Below, piece after piece: positions 1-7,859 of a stretch of 48,172 bases of DNA (the first letter of the stretch is position 1; each line of letters begins with the position of its first letter). Source of the stretch: Anaerolineales bacterium UBA7227 (lineage in GTDB: Bacteria; Chloroflexota; Anaerolineae; Anaerolineales; Villigracilaceae). The translations under genes were made by a program, and so were the position numbers. The stretch is taken from assembly GCA_002473085.1 (NCBI GenBank), contig DKTP01000106.1, forward strand, positions 1 to 48,172, in the 5' to 3' direction. The notes under the pieces are model-generated. The model was not told where the DNA came from. It did no database searches and was given only the letters and a program-made list of their open reading frames with translations.

Positions 1-2
1 CT

Positions 3-1322
3 CGCGCCGCCGCCCTGCCCGCCAGCGTCAGCGAGGATAAGGCGATCCTCCAATTTCCAGACAGCGTCACGTTTCAAGCCGACATCGCCAGCAGCGCGAC
101 CGTCGCCTCGGTCACGCTCGAATACGGCGCGGACCAGTTGACCTGCGGGACCGTCGTCGCTAAAGCCTTCCCCGTCTTCCAGCCCGCGGCAAACGTCTCC
201 GTCTCGTGGACGTGGGACATGCGCCAGTCTGGTTCCCTGCCGCCCGGCGAAACCATCTGGTGGCGCTGGCGCATCGTGGACGCCAACGGACAGGAGACCG
301 TGACCGAGCAAAAGACCGTCGCCTGGATCGACTCCACACATCGCTGGCAGACCATCACGGAAGGCGGCCTCCGCCTGCATTGGTATTCGGGCGACCAGAC
401 CTTCGCGCAAACCCTGCTCGATTCCGCCTCGGCCGGGCTGGAGCGACTCCACAACGACGCCGGTCTCAGCCTCGACGCGCCGGTGGATTTCTACATCTAC
501 GCCAACACCAACGACATGAGAGACGCCGTCCTGTACGAGCCTTCCTGGACCGGCGGACAGGCCTTCCCCATCAACGACATCGTGATCCTCGGCGTTTCCA
601 AACAAGACCTGGACTGGGGCAAAGACTCCATCGTCCACGAATTGACGCACGTTCTCGTCGGCCACCGCACCTTCTCCTGCCTCGGCGACGTCCCCACCTG
701 GCTCAACGAAGGACTGGCGGTTTACAGCGAGGGCCGCCTCGACCCAATCTCGCAGTCGCAGCTTGACGACGCCATTAAAAACAACACGCTCCTCAGCATC
801 CGCTCCCTTAGCGGCGGCTTCTCCGAAGTCCGCGACAAAGCCACCCTCTCCTACAGCCAGTCTTACAGCGTCGTCAAATTTTTGATCGAAGCCCACGGAC
901 AGGAAAAGATGAACGACCTCCTGCTGGCCCTGCGCGACGGCGCGACCGTGGACGACGCCCTGCAGCAAATCTACGGATTCAACGTGGAGGGACTCGAAGT
1001 CGAATGGCGGGCGGCGATTCAAGCCCGACCGATGGCCGTCTCTGCCCTCCCGACCGCGCAACCCACCCCGACCTTTGTCCCCACCATCGTCCCCGTCGGC
1101 GGCGACTCGTTCGCGGCCACGCCCACGCCGTTCGTCGTCCCCACCTCCTCGTTCTCCACGCCAGACGCGTCCGCGCCGCCGACCTCGTCCCAGGGACCGC
1201 CGCTCCTGTTGACCCTCGCCCTGCTGGGATTCTGCTGTCTCCTCCTGCTCATCATCGGGGTCGTCTTCATCGGGATCGTCGTGCGGAGCCAGAACCAGAA
1301 AAAGAAAGGAGGCGAGCAATGA
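3..1322 (+). CDS. Membrane-anchored gluzincin metallopeptidase (peptidase MA-like), 5' truncated
   Basis: The reading frame is open from the window edge, so the N-terminus lies outside. The visible 439 residues carry a zinc-peptidase signature: His-Glu-Leu-Thr-His at residues 212-216 of the visible part, then Trp-Leu-Asn-Glu-Gly-Leu with Glu 236 as probable third zinc ligand, the usual gluzincin spacing. The N-terminal portion looks like an extracellular beta-domain. The C-terminus has a Thr/Pro-rich linker (about residues 350-395), one transmembrane helix and a short Lys-rich tail ending in Lys-Lys-Gly-Gly-Glu-Gln. This implies a catalytic domain outside the cell, tethered by its C-terminus. 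It overlaps the next gene by the four bases ATGA. The substrate is unknown. The family call is good at motif level; the precise peptidase family is an inference. Confidence 0.75.
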   Translation, partial: RAAALPASVSEDKAILQFPDSVTFQADIASSATVASVTLEYGADQLTCGTVVAKAFPVFQPAANVSVSWTWDMRQSGSLPPGETIWWRWRIVDANGQETVTEQKTVAWIDSTHRWQTITEGGLRLHWYSGDQTFAQTLLDSASAGLERLHNDAGLSLDAPVDFYIYANTNDMRDAVLYEPSWTGGQAFPINDIVILGVSKQDLDWGKDSIVHELTHVLVGHRTFSCLGDVPTWLNEGLAVYSEGRLDPISQSQLDDAIKNNTLLSIRSLSGGFSEVRDKATLSYSQSYSVVKFLIEAHGQEKMNDLLLALRDGATVDDALQQIYGFNVEGLEVEWRAAIQARPMAVSALPTAQPTPTFVPTIVPVGGDSFAATPTPFVVPTSSFSTPDASAPPTSSQGPPLLLTLALLGFCCLLLLIIGVVFIGIVVRSQNQKKKGGEQ

Positions 1323-2896
1323 AACGCATCCCTCGCCTGTTGCTGCTCGCCGTCATTTTGCTGATCGCCGCGCGCCCGGTCGCGCCGGCGGAGGCCATCC
1401 AGGTCCCGCTGAACCAGGCGCTCGTCCTGGCGGGAGGCGAAAGCCAGAACCCGCGCACGTACGATCCCGCCACCACATACGGATCGGGCGACAAGCGCGC
1501 CTTCAGCGGACTGGTCTCGCTCGACCCGCGCCTCAACCTCGTCCCCGAACTGGCCGAACGCTGGGAGGTCAGCGCGGACGGGATGACGTACACCTTCCAC
1601 CTGCGCGCCAACGCCAAATTCCACGACGGACGCGCCGTCGCCGCGCAGGACTTCGTCTACTCGTGGGAGCGCGCCGCCAGTCCCGCGTTGGCCTCGGACA
1701 CCGTCCTTACCTACCTCGGCGACATCGTGGGCGTCAAAGAGATGCGCGCCGGGCAGGCCGACCACATCCGCGGCTTGAAGGCCGTTGACGAGCGCACTTT
1801 GCAAGTGACGATCGACGCGCCCAAATCCTACTTCCTGATGAAACTCACCTACCCCACCGCCTTCGTGGTGGACAAAGCCAACGTGGAATCGGGCGGGGAC
1901 TGGTACCGCCATCCCAACGGGACCGGGCCGTACAAACTCGCGGAATGGACCCCGTCCAGGCGCATCGTCTATGAACGCAACATGGACTTTTACCTCGGCG
2001 CGCCGTCCATCCCGTACGTCGTGATCAACCTGTACGCGGGCGTGGGATTCCGCCTGTACGAATCGGGAGACATCGACCTCACCGGCCTGCCGCTCTACGC
2101 GGTGGACCGCTTCGCCGACCCCGACGAGCCGATGCAAAAGGAGGTTGTCTCCGGCGTGGACCTCTGCACCAGTTACGTGGTCTTCGACGTGACCAAACCG
2201 CCCTTCGACGACCTCAACGTCCGCAAGGCGTTCAGCCTGGCGTTCGACCGCCAGAAATATATGGACATCGTCTACAGTGGACGCGCCCTGCCCGCCACCG
2301 GCCTCTATCCGCCGGGCTTGCCGGGCTTCAACGTGAACCTCGACGGCCTGCGTCACAACCCCGAAGAAGCCCGCAAATTACTGGCTGCCTCGAAATATGG
2401 AAAAAACCTGCCGCCCATCGTCTTCACCAACGCGGGCTACGGCAGTTACGTGAGCGCGGACGTGGCCGCCATGATCCAAATGTGGCAGCAGACTCTCGGC
2501 GTGACGATCACGGTCGAAAACCTCGAGCCGAACTTCTACCTCGAGCAGGTGTTCTCCGGCAATCACGGACAACTCTTCAACACCGGCTGGTGCGCGGACT
2601 ATCCCGACCCCGAAAATTTCGCCGACATCCTCTTCCACACCGGCTCGGCGCAGAACACCGGTCACTACTCCAACCCCGCGCTCGACGCCCTGCTCGAACA
2701 GGCGCGCGTCGAACGCGACGTGACCAAACGCATCGCGCTCTACCAGCAGGCCGAGCAGATGATCGTGGACGACGCGGCCGCGCTGTTCACCGTCCACTCG
2801 TTAAGTTACACGCTGGTCAAACCCTACGTCAAAGGCTACGTCTTCACCCCGATAGACATCCCCATCGAGCGATACATGTGGCTGGAAGGAAAATGA
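1319..2896 (+). CDS. ABC transporter substrate-binding protein, family 5 (peptide/nickel type)
   Basis: 525 residues from the ATG at 1319, which overlaps the upstream stop and has an AAGGAGG ribosome site at 1307-1313. It starts with a Sec signal peptide (Lys-Arg, a hydrophobic stretch, then Ala-Glu-Ala) and has no lipobox cysteine. The body has the SBP_bac_5 layout: an N-terminal segment with a Leu-Val-Pro-Glu-Leu-Ala-Glu-Arg-Trp-Glu motif, Tyr-Thr-Phe-His-Leu-Arg, His-Asp-Gly-Arg, and a C-terminal lobe with Asn-Val-Arg-Lys-Ala-Phe. These proteins capture oligopeptides or similar ligands outside the cell for an ABC importer. No permease or ATPase genes are nearby, so the transporter partner and ligand cannot be given. 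Co-transcription with the upstream peptidase suggests peptide use, but this is only inference. Confidence 0.88.
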   Translation: MKRIPRLLLLAVILLIAARPVAPAEAIQVPLNQALVLAGGESQNPRTYDPATTYGSGDKRAFSGLVSLDPRLNLVPELAERWEVSADGMTYTFHLRANAKFHDGRAVAAQDFVYSWERAASPALASDTVLTYLGDIVGVKEMRAGQADHIRGLKAVDERTLQVTIDAPKSYFLMKLTYPTAFVVDKANVESGGDWYRHPNGTGPYKLAEWTPSRRIVYERNMDFYLGAPSIPYVVINLYAGVGFRLYESGDIDLTGLPLYAVDRFADPDEPMQKEVVSGVDLCTSYVVFDVTKPPFDDLNVRKAFSLAFDRQKYMDIVYSGRALPATGLYPPGLPGFNVNLDGLRHNPEEARKLLAASKYGKNLPPIVFTNAGYGSYVSADVAAMIQMWQQTLGVTITVENLEPNFYLEQVFSGNHGQLFNTGWCADYPDPENFADILFHTGSAQNTGHYSNPALDALLEQARVERDVTKRIALYQQAEQMIVDDAAALFTVHSLSYTLVKPYVKGYVFTPIDIPIERYMWLEGK

Positions 2897-2919
2897 CGAC
2901 GGTAAATTCGGACTTTGGA

Positions 2920-3855
2920 TCAGGGACGCGCTTCCGCCAACAACTCCACCCGCGTCACGCGTGACCCGAGGCTGGACACCGTCATCTCGAACGGGATACT
3001 CGCCCCGGCCGCTCCCGTCCCCTCCCAGCGGCGGAATCCTACAACGCGGCCCGCGTCGTCGTAGGCCACCGCGGCCACCCAGACCGTCCCAGCCGCGGCG
3101 ACTGTCGGCAAAGAGACCTGTCCGCTGACGCGCGCGGTCAACCCGTTCGGCGCGATCTCGGTCGCCGAGTCGAGGATGGAGACGGGGAGATAGCGCGCGT
3201 CGTCCGCGGGCAAAATCATGGACGAGAGAATCCGCACGCGCGGGCGCGCGTCCGCAGGGACGGGGGACGCGAAGAACGTCGTCAACGGCAGGGAGGCGCG
3301 CGGCGGCAAAACGTTGAGGGGCGGGATCGCGTCCTGGGCCGCGACCGCTTCCCCGTCCGCGGCGAGAAGCGAGATGCGGGCGGAGAGATTTTCCAGCGCG
3401 GCGTCCGAGTCGTTGCGCGCCAGGGCGAAGCACCACATCCCGCCGTCGAGAGTCGGGTAACAATCCACTTGCGAAATCGCAAACGGGACGGGCGTGGGCG
3501 TGGACTCGCCGGTGGGATTATTTTGGTCGGTGGGGATGCGCAGCGCCGCGCCGATGGGCATGGCGTTGGGCGAGACGGTGGGATTCGCGGCGATGAGGGC
3601 GTCCAGCGTGACGCCGAATTTTTGGGCGATCGCGCCCATCGTGTCGCCCGCTTGAACGATGTAGGTGAACGGCGTGGGCGTGGGGAGCGCGGGCTGGCTG
3701 TCCTGTTCATCTTCCAAAGGAAGGGGGGCAGCCGTCGCGCTGGGCGTGAGAGTTAGATAGGGGGTGAGCGCCGAGGTGGGATTGGTCGAAGCGGCAGGCG
3801 CGCAGGACGCGGCGAGCAAGAGCAGCGCGGCCAGGATAGGGACTTTGCGAAACAT
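2920..3855 (-). CDS. LysM-domain lipoprotein with Ig-like (FxLYD-type) C-terminal region
   Basis: 311 residues from the ATG at 3855. This start gives a clean lipoprotein signal: Met-Phe-Arg-Lys, a Leu/Ala stretch, then Leu-Ala-Ala-Ser-Cys as lipobox. A longer upstream frame exists but has no signal-peptide logic. After a Thr/Pro linker comes one LysM domain (about residues 65-112) with the typical Tyr-Ile-Val-Gln-Ala-Gly-Asp-Thr start and Leu-Arg-Ile-Pro end, which would bind peptidoglycan or other GlcNAc polymers. The remaining about 190 residues form two beta-rich segments resembling FxLYD/Ig-like modules. It converges with the substrate-binding protein gene, 23 bases apart. A TATAAT box lies six bases before the ATG, suggesting a leaderless mRNA. 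Confidence 0.8.
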   Translation of the reverse strand: MFRKVPILAALLLLAASCAPAASTNPTSALTPYLTLTPSATAAPLPLEDEQDSQPALPTPTPFTYIVQAGDTMGAIAQKFGVTLDALIAANPTVSPNAMPIGAALRIPTDQNNPTGESTPTPVPFAISQVDCYPTLDGGMWCFALARNDSDAALENLSARISLLAADGEAVAAQDAIPPLNVLPPRASLPLTTFFASPVPADARPRVRILSSMILPADDARYLPVSILDSATEIAPNGLTARVSGQVSLPTVAAAGTVWVAAVAYDDAGRVVGFRRWEGTGAAGASIPFEMTVSSLGSRVTRVELLAEARP

Positions 3856-3861
3856 GAGGAG

Positions 3862-3867
3862 ATTATA
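3862..3867 (-). promoter_or_regulatory. -10 box (TATAAT) of the LysM lipoprotein gene
   Basis: A perfect TATAAT on the minus strand lies six bases upstream of the ATG at 3855. Transcription starting about 7 bases after the box would begin at or next to the start codon, leaving no room for a ribosome site. No convincing -35 element is visible at 16-18 bases. Confidence 0.5.
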
Positions 3868-3920
3868 ACCACATGCCGCCATGCGCCGCGGCGGTTGTGT
3901 TTTCCTTCTGCCGCGAATGG

Positions 3921-3973
3921 CGCGAATTTCACGAAAAATCATGGAAAGTTCGCGCGCATTCGCGAAATTCGCG
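3921..3973. repeat. Intergenic imperfect palindrome, copy A
   Basis: The left arm CGCGAATTTCACGAA (3921-3935) and right arm TTCGCGAAATTCGCG (3959-3973) are near-complementary and separated by 23 bases. Two other copies with the same arms and similar spacing lie at 11338-11389 and 44408-44462, all between genes. This looks like a dispersed REP-like element that can fold into a hairpin. Confidence 0.6.
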
Positions 3974-3996
3974 GCGGGAAACTTTTCCGCAGAAGT

Positions 3997-4380
3997 CTAT
4001 TTCTTCCCGCCTTTTCCCACCAGCCAAATCCCCCTCCAGACTACCATCCCGAGCGCGGAGGTCGCGCCGAGGATGATCCCAAACAAAGGGAGGACGGGAG
4101 CGTTCAGCCACAGTCCGCGCAGGACAACGGCCAACTGCCCCGCGTAGAATCCCGCCAGCGCGGCGCGCCACAATCCATCCACGCGCAGGACGCGGTCCGC
4201 CTCGAACAGGCCGAGGGCGGGCGCGAGCGCGAACCAGCCGACCGCCATCGGGACGAAGGTGGTAGCCATGCGCGGCAGGAAAGCCGCGCCCACCTCGCGA
4301 TGCGTGGCGAAACCGATGATCGTGATCACGATGACCGCGAGGATGTCGCCTGCGACCAAAAGCCAGTTCAATTTTTTCAT
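3997..4380 (-). CDS. DUF3054-type small integral membrane protein
   Basis: 127 residues with four predicted transmembrane helices. The pattern matches the DUF3054 family as I know it: Gly-Asp near the first helix (Ala-Gly-Asp-Ile-Leu-Ala), Thr-His-Arg-Glu after it, Pro-Leu-Phe-Gly in the third helix region, and a C-terminal helix with Trp-Arg. Function is not known for the family. The gene starts 3 bases after the stop of the L7/L12-like gene, so the two are almost surely co-transcribed, at the end of a greA-lysS run. The tail is Lys-rich and cytoplasmic. Confidence 0.7.
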   Translation of the reverse strand: MKKLNWLLVAGDILAVIVITIIGFATHREVGAAFLPRMATTFVPMAVGWFALAPALGLFEADRVLRVDGLWRAALAGFYAGQLAVVLRGLWLNAPVLPLFGIILGATSALGMVVWRGIWLVGKGGKK

Positions 4381-4383
4381 ATT

Positions 4384-4878
4384 TTAGAAACCCCTCGCGA
4401 CAAAGAGAAAGAAAGCGGCCGCAGCGCAAGCCAGGGCCGCGAACGCCGCCGCGATCAGGAACGCGACGCGCCGGCTGCCGCCGTCGTCCTCCGCAAAGGG
4501 ATCGCCGCTGATGACTGGCTCGTCCTGCGCGCTGATTTGCGTCTTCGCCCGCTTCAGGGACGCCTCGACCCGGCCCACCGCGTCTTTGGCTGCCTTCAGC
4601 CCGACCTTATATTCGTCACGATAGATCTGGACCGCTTCGATTTTCTTCCCCTGGGCAAGCAGGGACCTGATCTTGCCTTCGAGAACGGGATTATCGTAGT
4701 CCATCGCCGCCGAGGGAGGTTTGGCGACCTCGTTTTGAAACATCTTTTCCACGGCAGTCTTGGCTTCGGCAAGGCCGGCGCCGGTCGCTTGGCGGTATAG
4801 TTTTATGGCTTCAATGATCCGCCGCTCGTGGATCAGGTCGTGGATCTGCTGAACTTTATCGGGGGTGAGGCCGGGCAT
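4384..4878 (-). CDS. Membrane protein with two ribosomal L7/L12 C-terminal-like repeats
   Basis: 164 residues. Two related segments, about residues 5-45 and 66-108, share the pattern Ile-Glu-Ala-(Ile/Val)-x-(Leu/Ile)-Tyr-Arg-x6-Gly-Leu-x-(Glu/Ala)-Ala-Lys-x-Ala-Val. This is the helix-turn-helix signature of the L7/L12 C-terminal fold, where residues of that helix contact translation GTPases. The C-terminus has one strongly hydrophobic helix (about residues 137-160), so the repeats probably face the cytoplasm from the membrane. It starts 23 bases after lysS with a GGAAG ribosome site. Its role is unknown; the lysS and greA context hints at translation or transcription links but does not prove it. 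Confidence 0.65.
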   Translation of the reverse strand: MPGLTPDKVQQIHDLIHERRIIEAIKLYRQATGAGLAEAKTAVEKMFQNEVAKPPSAAMDYDNPVLEGKIRSLLAQGKKIEAVQIYRDEYKVGLKAAKDAVGRVEASLKRAKTQISAQDEPVISGDPFAEDDGGSRRVAFLIAAAFAALACAAAAFFLFVARGF

Positions 4879-4901
4879 GAAAACTTCCTTTCACTGGGCG
4901 A

Positions 4902-6413
4902 TCATTCTTCCTTCCGCAGGGCGGGGAACAGCAAGACTTCGCGGATGGAGCGCTTGTCGGTCAACAACATCACGAGACGGTCCACGCCCATGCCGAAGCC
5001 GCCGGTGGGAGGCATCCCGTAACGCATGGCGCGCAGATAATCCTCGTCGAGCGGATGACGTTCCTCGTCGTCCGACTTGTAGTCGCGTCCCATCTCAAGG
5101 AAGCGGGACTCCTGGTCGAGCGGATCGTTCAACTCGGTGAAGGCGTTGCATAATTCGAATCCCGCGATGTACACCTCGAAGCGTTCCACCGTCAGCGGGT
5201 CGCCGGGACGCGACTTCGCCAGCGGGGAGATGTCGCGCGGATAGTCGTAGAGGAAGGTCGGCTGGATGAGCGTCGGCTCGAGTTTCTCGGAGAGCGCCCA
5301 GTCCACCAGTTTGCCGCGCGTCACGCCGACGGGAGGAACAAAGCCCTTCGCCCGCAGAGCCGCCGCAAGCGAGTCCGAATCGACGTGCGCGTAAATGTCC
5401 ACGCCGGTCGCGTCAAGCAGTCCCTGCCGCATTTCGAGCCGCCGCCAGGGAGGGGTCAGGTCTATCTCGTGTTCCTTGTATTTGATCTTCGTCGTCCCGA
5501 GGACTTGCTGCGCGACGGTCGAGACCATCTGCTCGGTCAATTCCATCACCTGCAAATAATCGGCGTAGGCCCAATAGAATTCGAGCTGCGTGAATTCGGG
5601 ATTGTGTTTGAACGAGACGCCCTCGTTGCGGAAGTCGCGCCCGATCTCGTAGACTTTTTCGAGGTTGCCGACCAGCAGGCGTTTGAGATACAACTCGAAC
5701 GAAATTCTCAGGTACATGTCCTGGTCGAGTTCGTTGTGATGCGTGACGAACGGACGCGCCGCCGCGCCGCCATACAACGGCTGGAGGATGGGCGTTTCGA
5801 CTTCGAGGAAACCTTTATCGTCGAGGAACTCGCGCAGCGCCTTGACGATGGCGGCGCGCTTGCGGAACGTCTCGCGGACTTCGGGATTGACGGCCAGGTC
5901 CGCGTAGCGCTGGCGGGCGCGGATCTCCGCGTCTTCGAGCGCGGCATGGCGGACGACCGTCCCGTCTTCGAGCGTCTCGTCTTTCGCGGCGGGCAGCGGG
6001 CTGACGGCCTTCGCCAGCATCTTGAACTCACGGACGAGCAGCGTCGCCTCGCCCGTCTTCGTGCGGATCATGCTCCCGCTCGCCTGGATGAAATCGCCGA
6101 TATCAAACATCTTATTGAAGAGGTCCACCTGGTCCTGTCCGATCTCGTTGACGCGGAAGAACAACTGGACTTTGCCCTCGCCGTCCTCGATGTGCGCGAA
6201 CGAGAGTTTGCCCATCGGCCGCACGGCGCGGATGCGTCCCGCCAAAGTCGCTTCGACCTGGCGTCCCTCCTTCTCGGCGGCTTCGAATTCGGCGACGGCC
6301 TGCACGCTGGTATGCGTGCGCGTCGCGCGCGTGGGATACGGCTCGATCCCCTCGGCGCGCAACTCCTCCAGTTTCTGGATGCGGATCTTCTCAAGCGGGG
6401 AATATTCTGACAT
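4902..6413 (-). CDS. lysS: Lysyl-tRNA synthetase, class II
   Basis: 503 residues. It charges tRNA-Lys with lysine in the cytoplasm. An N-terminal OB-fold anticodon-binding domain (about 1-160) is followed by the class II catalytic core: motif 2 with Phe-Arg-Asn-Glu-Gly around residue 265 and motif 3 Gly-Met-Gly-Val-Asp-Arg-Leu-Val-Met-Leu near the C-terminus. The start at 6413 is preferred over one six codons earlier, because GAAAGG lies seven bases before it and the upstream ATG sits on that ribosome site, directly after the greA terminator. Length is normal for the bacterial family. It is followed closely by the L7/L12-like gene. Confidence 0.96.
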   Translation of the reverse strand: MSEYSPLEKIRIQKLEELRAEGIEPYPTRATRTHTSVQAVAEFEAAEKEGRQVEATLAGRIRAVRPMGKLSFAHIEDGEGKVQLFFRVNEIGQDQVDLFNKMFDIGDFIQASGSMIRTKTGEATLLVREFKMLAKAVSPLPAAKDETLEDGTVVRHAALEDAEIRARQRYADLAVNPEVRETFRKRAAIVKALREFLDDKGFLEVETPILQPLYGGAAARPFVTHHNELDQDMYLRISFELYLKRLLVGNLEKVYEIGRDFRNEGVSFKHNPEFTQLEFYWAYADYLQVMELTEQMVSTVAQQVLGTTKIKYKEHEIDLTPPWRRLEMRQGLLDATGVDIYAHVDSDSLAAALRAKGFVPPVGVTRGKLVDWALSEKLEPTLIQPTFLYDYPRDISPLAKSRPGDPLTVERFEVYIAGFELCNAFTELNDPLDQESRFLEMGRDYKSDDEERHPLDEDYLRAMRYGMPPTGGFGMGVDRLVMLLTDKRSIREVLLFPALRKEE

Positions 6414-6431
6414 GCGAAAACCTTTCGGCAT

Positions 6432-6463
6432 AAAAAAACCCCGCGCAAACGCGTTGCGCGGGG
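6432..6463 (-). terminator. Intrinsic terminator after greA
   Basis: On the minus strand a perfect 10-bp stem (CCCCGCGCAA with TTGCGCGGGG, loop of five) is followed by seven T residues. It ends greA transcription. The T-run lies just before the lysS start, so lysS may rely on read-through or on an unseen promoter. Confidence 0.85.
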
Positions 6464-6485
6464 CCGCGAGTTTACACAGCCCCTG

Positions 6486-6953
6486 TTACTTCACCTTGAC
6501 GATCTTGACCTTGAAATGGCCGCCGGGCGTCTCCACCTGCAGCGTCTCGCCGGCTTTATGGCCGATCACGGCCTTGCCGATGGGCGATTCGTTGGAGATC
6601 TTGCCTTCGCGCGGGTTGGCTTCCGCCGCGCCCACGATGATGAAGGTCTCAGCAGGAGAGCCTTCCTGCTCGATGGTAATTGTTGAGCCAACCTGGATCA
6701 GGCCCTCCTTGCTCTTGCCGGTCTCTTCGATGATGCGCGCGGTGGCAAGCATCACTTCCAATTCCTGGATGCGGCCTTCCACAAAGGCCTGCTCGTTCTT
6801 GGCAGCCTCGTATTCGGCGTTCTCGATCAACTCCCCGCCTTCCATGGCTTCATGCAGGCGCTCAGCGACTTCCTGACGCTTCACTGTGCGCAAATAGTCC
6901 AGTTCTTCCTGAAGCTTCTGGAAGCCTTCTTTAGTCAGGAATGTTGTTGGCAT
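6486..6953 (-). CDS. greA: Transcription elongation factor GreA
   Basis: 155 residues, full length for GreA. The protein inserts its coiled coil into the RNA polymerase secondary channel and stimulates cleavage of backtracked RNA. The N-terminal coiled coil starts with Leu-Thr-Lys-Glu-Gly-Phe-Gln-Lys-Leu and carries the tip motif Glu-Leu-Ile-Glu-Asn-Ala-Glu-Tyr. The first acidic residue, usually Asp, is Glu here, while the second catalytic Glu is kept. The C-terminal FKBP-like domain (about 80-155) has Pro-Ile-Gly-Lys-Ala. It has its own promoter at 7031-7059, a hairpin leader and an intrinsic terminator, so it can be a separate unit. Confidence 0.95.
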   Translation of the reverse strand: MPTTFLTKEGFQKLQEELDYLRTVKRQEVAERLHEAMEGGELIENAEYEAAKNEQAFVEGRIQELEVMLATARIIEETGKSKEGLIQVGSTITIEQEGSPAETFIIVGAAEANPREGKISNESPIGKAVIGHKAGETLQVETPGGHFKVKIVKVK

Positions 6954-6979
6954 AGACTTTCCCTGTTAAGATAGAAATT

Positions 6980-6999
6980 TGCATCTCCGAAGAGATGCA
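6980..6999 (-). promoter_or_regulatory. Hairpin with UUCG loop in the greA leader
   Basis: In the greA transcript an 8-bp stem (TGCATCTC with GAGATGCA) closes a TTCG tetraloop, an unusually stable hairpin in a leader of about 70 bases. It could influence mRNA stability or early transcription. No T-run follows it, so it is not a standard terminator. Confidence 0.5.
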
Positions 7000-7030
7000 T
7001 GGATTGCCCACCGGGGCTGGAAACGCGCAT

Positions 7031-7059
7031 ACTATATCACGATTTCATGCGGCTTTCAA
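7031..7059 (-). promoter_or_regulatory. Sigma70-type promoter of greA
   Basis: On the minus strand TTGAAA (7054-7059) and TATAGT (7031-7036) are separated by exactly 17 bases. The promoter overlaps the 3' end of the upstream PIG-L gene and predicts a start near 7024, giving a leader of about 70 bases. Confidence 0.7.
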
Positions 7060-7795
7060 GGAAATCCGACTGCCCAAATCGCCAAAGGCGGACTCCCGCC
7101 CGGGCGTAGGCCTCCAGCGAAGACCGCATCGCTTCGGGGCTTTCGAACAGCGTGGAAATCTGGGACGCGTAGGCGGCCACTCCCCGATTCCAGGCCTCGA
7201 CGCCCTCGCTCGAAACCTCCTGGACCTCCATCCGGCCGCCGTCCATCAGCGGAGCCAACTCTTCGGGATGGTTCAGCACATACGGGACGTCGGCATAATA
7301 CGTCAGCGGGCGATTCAGCCCCTCCGCCGCGCGCCGCACGAGGACGTGGTCCACGTGATGGCCGACCGTCAACGGGCAAAGCGCCACATCGTCCGGCTGG
7401 AGGCGGGACGCGAGCGCGGCGGTCATCTTCGCGGCCAGTTCGTCGTCCGCGGGATGCGGCGGCGCGAACACTTCCGTCGGGTAGAGCGGATCGCCGTCTC
7501 CGTTCCGCCGGTAGATGCAGTCGAGAAAACCGTCAAAGTGGACGGCTTGCGCGCCCACGATGGCCGCGGCGCGTTCGTCCTCCGCCCGCCGCAGACGCAC
7601 CGTCTCTTCGGCGGACGAGAATCCCCACATGAAGTGAAGGACTTGCGCGAAGGGCGTGAGTTCGCCTTCGGGAGGGAAGCCGCAGACGAGGGTCCAGATT
7701 TCGACGCGCTCGCCCCGGCGCGCCTGGTCGTAGATCAACCCGCCCGCGGAGAGGACGGCGTCGTCCAGATGAGGGGAAATGTAAATCCAGCGCAT
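7037..7795 (-). CDS. PIG-L / LmbE family deacetylase
   Basis: 252 residues from the ATG at 7795, chosen because the family always starts close to its first zinc motif; here Met-Arg-Trp-Ile-Tyr-Ile-Ser-Pro-His-Leu-Asp-Asp begins at residue 1. His-x-Asp-Asp supplies zinc ligands and the general base, and Gly-His-His-Val-Asp-His (about residue 145) gives the other ligand region. Members remove acetyl groups from N-acetylglucosamine-type sugars, for example in mycothiol, bacillithiol or lipid precursors. The substrate here cannot be told. A TTTAAT box six bases before the ATG suggests a leaderless mRNA. It is divergent from the PilZ gene. Confidence 0.85.
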   Translation of the reverse strand: MRWIYISPHLDDAVLSAGGLIYDQARRGERVEIWTLVCGFPPEGELTPFAQVLHFMWGFSSAEETVRLRRAEDERAAAIVGAQAVHFDGFLDCIYRRNGDGDPLYPTEVFAPPHPADDELAAKMTAALASRLQPDDVALCPLTVGHHVDHVLVRRAAEGLNRPLTYYADVPYVLNHPEELAPLMDGGRMEVQEVSSEGVEAWNRGVAAYASQISTLFESPEAMRSSLEAYARAGVRLWRFGQSDFLESRMKS

Positions 7796-7801
7796 GTCCT
7801 G

Positions 7802-7831
7802 ATTAAACCACAGGTTGATTTTCCCGGACAA
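7802..7831 (-). promoter_or_regulatory. Promoter of the PIG-L gene, leaderless type
   Basis: On the minus strand TTGTCC (7826-7831) and TTTAAT (7802-7807) are 18 bases apart, and the -10 box ends six bases before the ATG at 7795. It overlaps the divergent PilZ promoter. Confidence 0.45.
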
Positions 7832-7843
7832 GTAATGTAAACT
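7815..7843 (+). promoter_or_regulatory. Promoter of the PilZ gene
   Basis: TTGATT (7815-7820) and TAAACT (7838-7843) are 17 bases apart. The expected start near 7850 lies between two candidate ATGs (7848 and 7860), favouring the second. It overlaps the opposing PIG-L promoter, so the two may compete. Confidence 0.5.
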
Positions 7844-7859
7844 CGCAATGGAGGCCGCC

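Noticed and set aside
1019..2356. Long open frame on the minus strand opposite the substrate-binding protein gene
   Set aside because: It is an antisense shadow of a clear gene, has no family pattern and arises from high GC content.
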